Source: Apostichopus californicus (taxonomy: Eukaryota > Echinodermata > Holothuroidea > Aspidochirotida > Stichopodidae). Taken from it: a stretch of 26,432 nucleotides of DNA. The stretch covers positions 1 to 26,432 of the forward strand of contig JAIPMN010001582.1 in NCBI GenBank assembly GCA_020650975.1, given 5' to 3'. The notes below the pieces were generated by a model. It ran no database searches, was not told the origin of the DNA, and saw nothing but the letters and a program-made list of their open reading frames with translations. The translations under genes were made by a program, and so were the position numbers. Below are positions 1 to 10,200 of the stretch, piece by piece. How positions within the stretch are numbered: position 1 is the stretch's first letter; every line of letters starts with the position of its first letter.

Positions 1-1089
1 GCCTCTTCCTATCTAATTTTGATTGCTCAGACAGGCTCTCAAGCTTCTCTTCTAGAGTTGACTTGGACTGCTCCAGTTCGGCTACCCTCTCTTGCTGATG
101 ATGTAATTGATGCTTGCATTTAGTCAGCTGTGTCTCTCTCCTGATGATGGTCCGTGTAGCATTTACTTTGTCTAGTCGGCGTAGCTCATCCAGCAGGTGA
201 TCATTGCAGTCTTCTAGATCTGCGAGCCTCTTCTCTAATTTAGTATTCTCAATTTCCACTGCTCTTCGTCCCCTGACGATATCTTGTTGGAGAGCCTTCG
301 TTGTTTTAGCGTCGTTCTTCATCATTCTCATCTTTGTCAGCTGTTCATCATAAACAGATCTTAGGGTTTCCATCTCCTCCAGCAGCTATTCCAGCATGGC
401 ATCAACTGGAACCCTCTCCTCAGCACTTTCATCTTGCATGGATTGTGTAGGTGGCTTGTAAATTTCATTGTGAAATATCTTCTGCCTGGCTAGGTTGATT
501 CCAAACTTTAAGTGTTTCTGTTGTAGAAGTAGCCAGTTTGAGCGAAGTGTGTGCTCATTGGGTGCCTCTCCCAAGTTACAAAGTCTTCTGATCCAGTCGC
601 TGCATGTGGCGTAGCTGTACTCAGATGACTTTCTTAATTTGTTCAATTCCAGTATGTGCTTATTTGTCAGTTTGCCAGCCACATCCAATAGATCATTTGA
701 CTCACTCTCTAGACAAGCGACTGTGATTCCTGAGGCGTCACACCACTCACCGATACTGAATGCTGGCCTAGCATCATTAACAGGTCGAAGAAGTACATGC
801 TGCCCAACCTTGGCGGACCGAACGAGCTTGTTCTTAACTTTGCGAATGAAATTGGATATTTTTGTCAGTGGTGCATGCCCAAGAAGGGTAAGCACAGCAG
901 GCAGCCTGTCATTCACTACAAAGAATTCAGAGGATTCAATGTAATCAATAATTTGATTAGCAAGAAGGTAAGTTATAATTCGATCTGATGTGGCCCAGAA
1001 GTCTGGAAAGAAGATGTGAAGAAATGTGTCTACCAACAATATACATCGAGGAAAATATTCATATGATAGATAACCCTAAACAATTATAC
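1..1089 (-). CDS. Long exon: globular part then coiled coil, interrupted by TAG
   Basis: This exon continues beyond the window. Reading from 1075 downward, the frame is open to 389, has TAG at 386-388, then is open to position 2. The residues on both sides of that TAG (VPVDAMLE before, LLEEMETLRSVYDEQL after) fit one continuous helix. Upstream acceptors in phase with exon 1 (GCATTTCAG, or GCGTTCCCAG slightly farther out) include a second TAG at 1076-1078. An acceptor TTGTTTAG directly before 1075 would exclude it but is out of phase with exon 1. Confidence 0.55.
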
Positions 1090-1931
1090 CTGAAATGCAA
1101 ATGATAACTGGGAACGCAAATAAAATGAAAAAGGTAAACTTAAAATTTGGAATGAGAGAAATTAAATGAACAAAAACGGAAAGAAAAGAGGATATTGTTT
1201 GCATTATATTGATTATAATTGAATTCAATATGAGTATAACATTTCTAAAATACATTTCAGTATATATTTTGAAGTAGGCCTACTGTATGCTGGAAGTTCT
1301 TTATAAATAAATGGGGATAGCCGAGGTAGAACAAGGAAATAAAGGAACAGAAATGGGACAGGGGAAAATAAATTAACTGAAATATATGTTAAGGTATAGG
1401 TCTAAACTATGAACACTTTCAGAATGTAAACAAATGAATTATTCACACAGAAATTGCGATAGTACTGTAGCTGCATATTGCATTATTGAGATCAGGTTGG
1501 GTATAAAGTTTAAAATATAGGCCCAAGTTCTGTTGAATGCAATCAAATATCCCACATGATATACAAACCAAACAAATTTCAGGGAAATCAGGTCAAAGAG
1601 CCTTTAAATTCCACTGATCAATGAAATAAAATAAATATAAACCTGACCAAGCACACTAATTTCACTGAAGTTCATTTATGTGAATGGCATGTGGGAGTAA
1701 CCACATCGACAGAAGAGCCAATTTACTACGCAAATTCATATCTGGAAATTGACAGTTTGGAAAAAATTACTCCCTAAAATAGAAATATGATCGCTCATCG
1801 AATACTGACATCCAGAAACTGATTCGGATTGAATAATAAATAGAAATGTTTTACTCACCAGGAAGTTCCAGTTGCGAAACAAGGGCTTCGATATCCCGCG
1901 AATGCCATGAATTTCCCTCAGGCTCAGCCAT
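1..1931 (-). CDS. Unrecognised gene with coiled-coil region, 5' part; in-frame TAG codons
   Basis: I do not recognise the family. The model joins exon 1 (1931-1859) to exon 2 (1089 down to the window edge). Exon 1 starts at an ATG in ACAATGG context, encodes 24 residues beginning MAEPEGNSW, and ends CCTG|GTGAGT in phase 1. Exon 2 follows a TTTCAG acceptor at 1090-1092. From 1075 to 389 the frame is open for 229 codons: a hydrophobic start around LLVDTFLHIFFPDFW, then a basic stretch with KVGQHVLLRP. A TAG at 386-388 is followed by another 128 open codons to position 2, rich in E, K, L, Q and R with heptad-like spacing, so probably coiled coil. A further TAG at 1076-1078 is in frame if the phase-1 join is right. 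A missed small exon could avoid that TAG but not the one at 386-388. It could be a living gene with a nonsense allele, a recoded gene, an assembly error, or a young pseudogene. Confidence 0.5.
1859..1931 (-). CDS. Exon 1 of the unrecognised minus-strand gene
   Basis: The ATG has A at -3 and G at +4. The exon encodes 24 codons plus one base and ends at a near-consensus donor (G|GTGAGT). It lies at the edge of the CpG-dense spacer, as expected for a first exon. No other exon between 1092 and 1858 was found; that stretch is AT-rich. Confidence 0.5.
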
Positions 1932-1959
1932 TGTTTTAGTTTTACATACACTGTACAGT

Positions 1960-2420
1960 GAAGTTTAGGCTAGGCCGCGCGTACGCGTCGGCTAATGTGC
2001 ATACTGTACTGCATAGTGCAACCCGAGCTAGCGTACATAGTCAATATAGGCGCAGCGTTATTATTTCCGAAAATGTTGCTGTTTTATTCTGGCTAAAAAA
2101 GATGAGCGGGCGGCTAAAATCGTCGAAAATGGTCCGAAATTATAGATACCACTATTGATGTTTCTAAAATAGGCCCGTTTCGTGAAAATCCTCCGGAAAT
2201 ATCCAAATAAATTGCCGATGAAGTTTTCAATCGCCGCTCAGAGCGTCGTCTCACTATAGCAACCGCGAAACGACTCCGGATTCAGTGCGCATGCTTTGTG
2301 AGCTTTCCAACCATACCAAACTTGTTTATGTAGGTGCACCCGCTCAACTTTTATTGAAACAGCTGTTCGACTATTCCAGTTCCGGTTGTCGAGACGGCAA
2401 GATCACGAGCATTGTTGGGG
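1960..2420. promoter_or_regulatory. CpG-dense spacer, likely bidirectional promoter
   Basis: CpG dinucleotides are frequent here (for example CGCGCGTACGCGTCGG near 1976-1992, and several more to about 2400) but scarce on either side. The stretch lies between the minus-strand start at 1931 and the plus-strand IFRD gene. No clear TATA box was seen. It probably also holds the first exon of the IFRD gene, which I could not fix: no short basic ATG reading with a phase-1 donor stands out. Confidence 0.4.
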
Positions 2421-2806
2421 CATTTTCTGTGAAGAATTTCTCCGGAATAAAGTTGTCAAACCTGGTAAAACTTCGAAGAACTACTCAGATTATATTATTT
2501 TCTGGTATGAAGTGATTTATTTGTCTAACAAACATGAAATAGTTTGTGAAAAAAGGATCGGAAAAAGGATGAGTGTGCGAAAGTTATCACTCTCTCGGAA
2601 TTGCTACCAATGCGTTTCTGACATGGCTATTAGTAGTGTGCCATGGTGCAGTCAGCACACTGGCAACTTAGTTGTATTTGTAAGTTGTAACTTCAGTCAA
2701 TCTTACAATCTTTTTCTACATAGCTGTTGCAATGTGTGTTTTCAACATGTCAATATTTTACTAATGTTGAGAAAAAAAATTGAAGTATATTCCAAATGAT
2801 TGTCTG

Positions 2807-3117
2807 CAGGGATGTGCTCCGGAATATTTGAGTGCCGGGCGGGTTTGTGCTGTTGTGTGATCCACGTCTTGGGGGAGGGGTCTAAGGGATATCCCCTCCT
2901 ACTTTGGAAAAGTTTTGCAAATGAAATATGCTTAGATGGCAAATGATGCTGTCTTTTTCCTATTCTGGAACTAACTTCCATGCCAAGTATACACCAGATC
3001 TATTTTGGTAAATATGATAACATTTGTAAATTAATCATCAAAAATTGTGCCGGGCAGAAATGTTTCAAACATTGTGCTGGGCAGCATTCAAAACTGCCCA
3101 TTGTGTGTACATCCCTG
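2807..3117. mobile_element. 311-bp MITE with terminal inverted repeats
   Basis: The left end CAGGGATGTGC (from 2807) is answered by GTACATCCCTG at the right end (to 3117), so the termini are inverted copies over about 11 bases with one difference. The element is flanked by identical 6-bp direct repeats, TGTCTG at 2801-2806 and 3118-3123, as expected for a target-site duplication. The interior has no coding potential but repeats GTGCCGGGC-like words near both ends. It is a non-autonomous DNA transposon; superfamily undecided. It lies upstream of the first located IFRD exon. Confidence 0.7.
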
Positions 3118-3123
3118 TGTCTG

Positions 3124-4106
3124 TGTTTAGGCACAAGTAGCCTACCTATTTAATCACCTTCATATGGTGCAATCAGCTTAAAAGAAAGAAATGCATCTGA
3201 AACTCACTTTGCCAAGTAACGTACTAAAATTTTCATGTTTCAAATATACATGTATTGTACTCTCCCGGTTTCACAAGAAGTTTCCTTGTTGTCATGGCAA
3301 TCCCATGGTTTCCCTATCTTATGTGCTAATCGTCTTGCAAAAATTGATCTGTAAAACTGTTTCCAACTTGAGATCAGAAAATGGGCATCTTGCTTGTTTT
3401 TACCTGTGTGAGGAACGTAGAGAAAATCAACATTGTTTTTAGTGAGAACATACTTTCACATCAAATTGCCTCGTTGAACAATACAAATAAGACATAAATT
3501 GGCGGGATTGCCTGCCTTTTGAAATTAAAACCAAAGAAATTGTCTTTTGTTGATATGTGAAACAGATATTGAGAATGCAGAGATGCCTGCTATCCATTTC
3601 ATCTAAATCTCAAATGTTGGTCCATCGAAAACTATTTCCTAGAATTCAAATGTAACAAGTTCTATCGACAAGATGTCCCCTTCTTTTACAGAATCTTTAC
3701 ATATGGATATATTGGTCATGTAGTATTGCTCTCAAATATGCTAGAAAGTTAGATAACAGTCACCCATGTGCAAACTTCGACAAGCATATTTAACTGCCAT
3801 TCTAAAAGCAGGTATGGGATATTTGAATCATCTATTTTAAGAATCCTCAGTGGATAGGTGTACTATGGAAAAACAGAACCTACAGGAGAGTACCTTTGGA
3901 AACTTCTAGCAGTTTGTAGTGTGCTCAGACTTTGGGGGAAGGGTGGGGCGGGGGGGGAATTGATTGCATTGTATATGTACAGGTATGTTGTAAACAGAAG
4001 AAAGGCTAGAACTAATGGGTTGTAATTCAATGGTAATTTCAAATTCAACCTTGAGATATATCTATATTGATCTTAAATTTCTGGATTCATCACAACTATT
4101 TTTCAG
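3124..4106. other. AT-rich sequence upstream of the first located IFRD exon; one G-quadruplex candidate
   Basis: This is presumably IFRD intron 1. No exon with good splice sites and suitable phase was found. The only structured element is a G-rich tract at 3934-3958 with four runs of three or more G separated by one or two bases. Confidence 0.4.
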
Positions 4107-4241
4107 ATCGCAAACTGAGCCCTGTAGGGGCTGCAGGAGGACTACCCAGGAGTAATGAAGGGAGTGAGGCAGATAATACTGACCTTGAAACTGCGAGTGT
4201 GACCAGTAGCCACTTATCTGAATTGGACAGTATTGAGGAAG
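4107..4241 (+). CDS. IFRD1: IFRD exon: acidic/serine N-terminal segment
   Basis: Acceptor ATTTTTCAG and donor GAAG|GTGAGC. The exon enters on the second base of a codon and leaves in phase 1. It encodes 44 full codons, including ASVTSSHLSELDSIEE, matching the low-complexity Ser/Glu/Asp segment ahead of the IFRD domain. The missing upstream exon must therefore end in phase 1. Confidence 0.8.
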
Positions 4242-7200
4242 GTGAGCCCAATAATTATAGAAAAAAATGAATACATTCACGTCTCTGCAGAAAGCATATT
4301 ATCTTTGTAATTGTATTATATTGAAGACATTTGTTCATCAGCTGGTTTTCTAAAAGTTCTGTCGGTAAGCGGGGCTTAATTTTTAATGGTTGTCTGGTTG
4401 TTTGAGATAACCAAATGTCTGTTTGGATGACCAAAATCAGCTGATAAATGATCTATTGGTATCGTCCGAGAAGCTCGTGTTCTATTCACCAAACCTACAC
4501 ATCTCTTCTACAGTGTTGTACATATTGGTCATTGGTTTTTGGGTCCTTGTTGCAAGCAAAGGAACCTATGCAGTCAGGTTACCATGTGTGTATGTGTGTG
4601 TATGTGACACTTGCTTGGGTCCGCGATAACTCAACAACGGAGTGATGGATATCTGTCATACTTGCTATTGTAACGCCCCTGTACCCCTGCCGAGCGGTAG
4701 CGCGGGTAATCAGGCAGCTGGAGGCCACCTGATGTCAGGGCAGGGGAAGGGGGGGGAGGCAAGGACTTATGCTAGCAGGGCTTGAACCAATACACACACA
4801 AAAAGAGAGAAGAATATAGTTAAAGAGAACTGGGTCTCAAATCAACAATTTAATTACTTAATTAACTTTAAACATACACTTAACAAAAATAAGGCAGTGA
4901 CTTTCTGCCGTACAAAAATATAAAAGCAAACAACGGGCAGAGATTCAGTTTAAATAAATAACAAATAAACTACGTACCAGGGCGTGGGCAGCACGGCTCT
5001 TAAGAATCACGAGAGTGAATACCCGACACGGGGCGCCAACGACAGACTGAACAATGCTGCCTAATGTGGTCCCGCCCCGATTAACTTCTGCAATACCTCC
5101 GGGGAGAGCCCTAATTTGACCCTACCTCCGGAGTCTAAAATATGCAACGAAGCCAACCAGGACGGGAACATATTAGTTATACTCTACAAAAGGAATGGCG
5201 CCCGTAGTCAGCCTTCACTCCCGGACCCGCTCTCAAAAATAAATCAACCTTGCCTTTAAAATAATACTATACTGTAATTGCTGTGCTGCTCACCCCTGGT
5301 CTCCAGTTCTCTGCCCGAACTTCAACGAAATAAATTAAGTGTCCACAACACAAAATACATAAGAAAAACAACGTCTTAATTAAACAAGGTAAAGAGAGCA
5401 AGTGATAGTAAAATAGATACACGCTAAACAGAACAACTCGTGTAATAAAAGAGCGAATGCCTGGAATGCTGGTGATGGCAGACGACGGGGAGAGCGAAAG
5501 AGACCTGCATAATAAAACAAAAGTAAATGGAATGGTGAGTGAATGGGCAACATATCGCGGGGTAAATTATTCAAACAACTCGGGGAAACATATTCTTAGT
5601 AGCCCTGGGCGCGTTCGAAATACGGGGTACACGCATCCCGAACAACCCAGGGCGTAACACCACCCCCATCTCTCTCGAAAGGACTTGCCCTCGATGTCCA
5701 AACACACTACCCAGTAATACAATACAAATGACGTGGTAGACCAACTTACACAAATTCTATACTTCACCAAACATATTCGCTCCTTCTCTATATATACATG
5801 TGTAGGGGACCCCCGGCCTCCTAGGCGACCTGAGGCCCCGAACTTACAATTCTAGAGTTCGTTACATCTACAATCTAACACCACCACAATTGGTATTCTC
5901 CAAGACAGCATTTCTGTTCATCTCCAAAAAAAAAATCCTTTCCATAACGATCACTGAATCACTTTTCGACCTCCACAGAGGTATGGCTTTCTCAAAAATA
6001 ACGTTTCAGTTTCAATCACAGTACCTTCCTACAAATTATTCAAATAGAAGCGAGGTGATCAGTCAAGCTAATATCGTTCGTAATCTTGCATCCACATTGG
6101 TGGGCGACGCTTCCGCTTCAACAATTCTGGGGGCTGCTCCCCCTCAGTCTCAACGACATCCTCCAACTCCTCTTCAAGAACTTCCTCATGGCCCATATCA
6201 GTTATATGCTCGTCGGGGGCAATTTCTGTTGGAGGCTCTACCGTAGCGCGCTCAGGTGTAACCGTCATTTGATATAGTTCATCGGGAGTCACATATATCT
6301 TTAACCGGTCCACATGAACTACTTTCAGTTTTGTAGAATCGATGTGTCTAATCGATACAAACAGTCTGAGAGTTTGTGTGTGATGACAAACGGTCCATTC
6401 CATCTCAACTGTAGTTTGGGAGATCGGCCTTTCTTTTTTGCATGTACTGCTACCCATACTTTTTGGCCCAGTGTATTGTGGTCGCGTGCAATGCGGAAAG
6501 CCTTTTCACACCTCTGGGCGAAGGTCATAACATATTCCGAAGTTGTAGAGGCGACCACTGTTGAGACTGGTTGGCCGATCATCAGTTCCAGTGGAAGTGT
6601 AGTCTCTCGTCCCAGCATTAGTAGATTCGGAGAATACCCCGTCGTTTCCTGCGGGCTTGAACGAAAGGCCATTAAAACCAAAGGAACATGTACATCCCAA
6701 TCTTTCTGATTTTCATTTACATACACAGAAAGCATTTGCTCTAATGTACGGTTGAACGGTTCTACTAAACCGTCTGACTGTGGTCTATATGCAGTAGTTC
6801 TTGTCTTTTCTATCCCTAGTAACTTACAAAGTTCCTTAAACAAATTAGACTCAAAATTTGACCCCTGGTCGGTATGAATAATTTGTGGTACACCAAAGCG
6901 TGCCACAAACTGTTCGGCTACTACCGACGCTACAGTTGCAGCCTCCTGATTGGGGACCGGATAAGCCTCTGTCCAACGGGTAAAATAATCTGCAATTACA
7001 ATTATATATTTATTGCCATTATATGTCTCTGGAAGGGGGCCCAAAACACCTATGGCCACCCTTTGGAGAGGCTAGCCTATTTTAACAACTTTCATCTGCG
7101 CCCTCGATTGGGGGTTGGGAGGCTTACGACGGGCACAGAGCTCACATTTTCGACACCAATTTTCAACATCTCTTTTCATACCAAACCAGTAGCATCTGGC

Positions 7201-10200
7201 ATAATAATAGGTTTACGGAACGTGTCACCTAAGGCATTTGAGTTACGAACCCCTCTGCCTGGCGAAGTACCCCCATTGGTATACCAATCCCTATCCCTGG
7301 TAAGATTAAATTGTAGATGTTTCATAGTTGGAAGGTGTGCAATGCGATACCGGAAAATTATCATTCACTGCATTAGTCCATGATGGGTAGCTTTATATGT
7401 ACTTGACATGTTTATCATTAGTGATGAGTACTGCTGCATTGTTCATTCCTTTCCATCCATTCCTCTAATCTCTAGCTGCTGCTAAACTAGGTTTGGATGA
7501 GGAAGATGACAACACTGAACAGAATGATTTAGAGGATAAAATAGAGGAGCTTATTGATGGAACTACCCAGAAAAGGTAAGACCCCCCTTCCCCCTGTCCT
7601 CTCCCCCTCCCCACTCCCTCCCAGTCCATCATGTCTGTTTAAATTAACATGCATTTCTGTCGGTACAGGACTTCTTTTAAACATATTGTGAATGGTTTTA
7701 TTTCATTGGAATATTTCAAATTGGAATATTTCAAAGAAATATTTCATTGTATTGCTTCAGAGTCGTTAAACATTTAATAATCTTGCTTTCTTCAGGTCTA
7801 ATTATAACATGCATGTCGTGTTGATTGGTTAGGTAGATTACTGTGCCCCTTGCTGCAGTACTTGAATGTTCTTCATTCTCCTCAAGCATGCTGATAGTTG
7901 AGGAGATATAGATTGGTTTGATAGGCTGATTGATATCTTTTAACCTTATTTTGTTTACCTTGATACAGCCTGCTACATAATCTAAAGTATGCTCTATTGC
8001 AATGGAAGACCTTTAAGTGTGTCTTGAAGTGTGTGGTGAGTTGTGTCTCCAAGTATGCAAGTACTGTATTAAAGCTTGGGGCACAAAGCAATACTGTCAG
8101 GTTTTTGTACTGTGATAATTTCACAATACACATGAAAACATTTGTATTAAATCATATGTGTAGAATAAATGGCAACATGTGTTGCATTGATCTACTACTT
8201 AGACTCAATAAAAACCATCTAATTGCAGAATGAAAAGAAAGACTGCATACTGTAGTGTTGGGATGAAACGTAGAACTTGTTATCGTATCTTCTCATCAGT
8301 GTATGTGTTTGAGTTCCTCTTTGTTGTTACCATGGTTACATCCTTTTCACCTCCAGTGCACAGGGCAGGAAGACTTGTCTGGAGGGTTTACGAGCCGCAT
8401 TCGCCAAGAAGTTCCTGCCAGAGTTTGTGCAGAAGAGGAAAGCTACCCTTTCAGATTGTGTAGAGAGATGTTTAAAGCGAGGTCAGTGGCATACTATTAG
8501 CGGGATGTGAATTAATGTCCCAGTACTCTGTATGTAAAATGTATTGACTGCTGGTACTCTCTGTTGTCGGGAAGCTATTTGTGACGTTTCTAGTGTTTTG
8601 TTCTCAGAAAAACTAATAATAAAACCAACCCCAGAAAAACTAAATATATAACAGCATCAAGACAGAAAGAAACATGGTTATCGAAGCCTTAAAAATGCCC
8701 TTCTGTTTCCATGTTATACATTTTGAATTGTATTCACAATATTTGTTACAGGCAAAGGTGAGGAGCAGGGTGCAGCAGCTCTGTTATCTGTCTTGGTCTA
8801 CATCCAGCTCGGTGCTAGTGTCGATACCGAAGAGGTCTTCAATTCCATGAAACCAATTCTCTTGACCACTCTCCAGGATTCATCTGCCTCTTCTAAGGCC
8901 AGGAGAAGTGTAAGTTATCTTCATCAGCATTGTCACTTGTTATTCAGGAGCATTATCCTGTTATTTAAGTGTTTGTCAAATGTCGGGGATGGGAGGAGGG
9001 AAGGGGGGGGGGGGTGGATGCAGAGAGCCAGATGATATATATGGTAAACTGACTTCTTTTCATTTATTATCTTACACTTGATTTCCTTAACGGAGGGTGA
9101 GTGCTACGTCAATCCCGCCTACCCAAACAGCCAGTCCGTCAAACGGTGGAACGTGTTGATATTTTCGTCATATTTGAGTACGCCTTTTCAGATATCGTTT
9201 TGAAATTCAATGTCTCGTGTTTCATCCACAGTGTGCTCTTGCTCTGGGAATCGGTTCATTCATAGCTCCTGGTGACTATGAGGTAGGTGATATTAAATTT
9301 ACTGACTCATCTGTAAATAAGTTCAGAGGTTTCTCAACCTGTTCATAAGTCACATCTTAAAGGAGTAATTTCCCAAGTAGAAGTGAGATTATGCAGAAAT
9401 AAATGGTGTTAAGAAAAATGAGATCTGGAAACATTGTAGTGATAGTAGATGTACAAAGGGCCTACTGCTCACAGCACAAAGAACCCACAGGTAGAATTTG
9501 ATATTGCCAGTAAACTGGTAAGACTAATTAAAGACAGTTGTATCCTTTGGGTGAGAAACAGTATTCAGTCTCTATTCATAATTCTAGTTATTTGAGTAAA
9601 ACCTAGCAAAGAGTAGAATATCTGTATGTAATCTCTCACATTTTCATGCAAGTAGCTGCCCTTTTAAGCGGCTGGTCTTTTATTTTTCATATCATGTTAT
9701 GAAAACCAATGATGCCAATGGAAGTAAAGAAGTGATATCCTACCTCTGAACTTTTTTGTTTTAGATCAGATATGCTCTCTTAATAACAAAGCTCTGAGAC
9801 TGTTTCCAAATCTGTGAAGTTTTCGTGGTTTCTTATTGAATGACTAGATCTTAAAATTTCGTTTTTTGATAATTTTGTGTCTATGCCCTCAGACATTAAA
9901 GTCATGCATGTCAGCTTTGGAACAGATCTTCAGCCAGTCTTACTTTAAAGGTGATGGGTCGTCACCTACTCATTCACCAGAGATTCACAAGTTACACTGT
10001 GCTGCCATCTCTGCATGGACCCTACTCCTTTCCATCATGTCTGCAAGAGTTATTGGAGAAATGATAAATAGGTAAGATTCTAACTGATTATTGTTTGGTA
10101 TGATATTCATTATTTTTGCATAACAGTTGTGGAAACTTGGAAAGATAGATAGGTATATAGCATGTTCCAATCATGGTGTAATGTCAGCGTCAAACATCAA

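Larger units (their letters stand above)
4669..7203 (-). mobile_element. Decayed Gypsy-type LTR retrotransposon, 5'-truncated
   Basis: The element lies antisense in an IFRD intron. Reading the minus strand it has a partial integrase region, a polypurine tract and a 3' LTR. Gag, protease, reverse transcriptase, RNase H and the 5' LTR are absent, and homology fades between about 7200 and 7380. It carries a stop, a frameshift and a lost catalytic residue, so it cannot move on its own. Confidence 0.85.

Noticed and set aside
2101..2158. IFRD start at the basic peptide MSGRLKSSKM
   Set aside because: No usable donor follows in the required phase; the only GT after it (GTCCGA) is a poor donor.
2565..2682. 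IFRD first coding exon starting MSVRKLSLSRN with a good GTAAGT donor
   Set aside because: The donor is in phase 0, while the exon at 4107 needs a phase-1 partner.
6874..7383. 169-residue plus-strand frame in the Gypsy remnant
   Set aside because: It is the antisense shadow of the integrase region.
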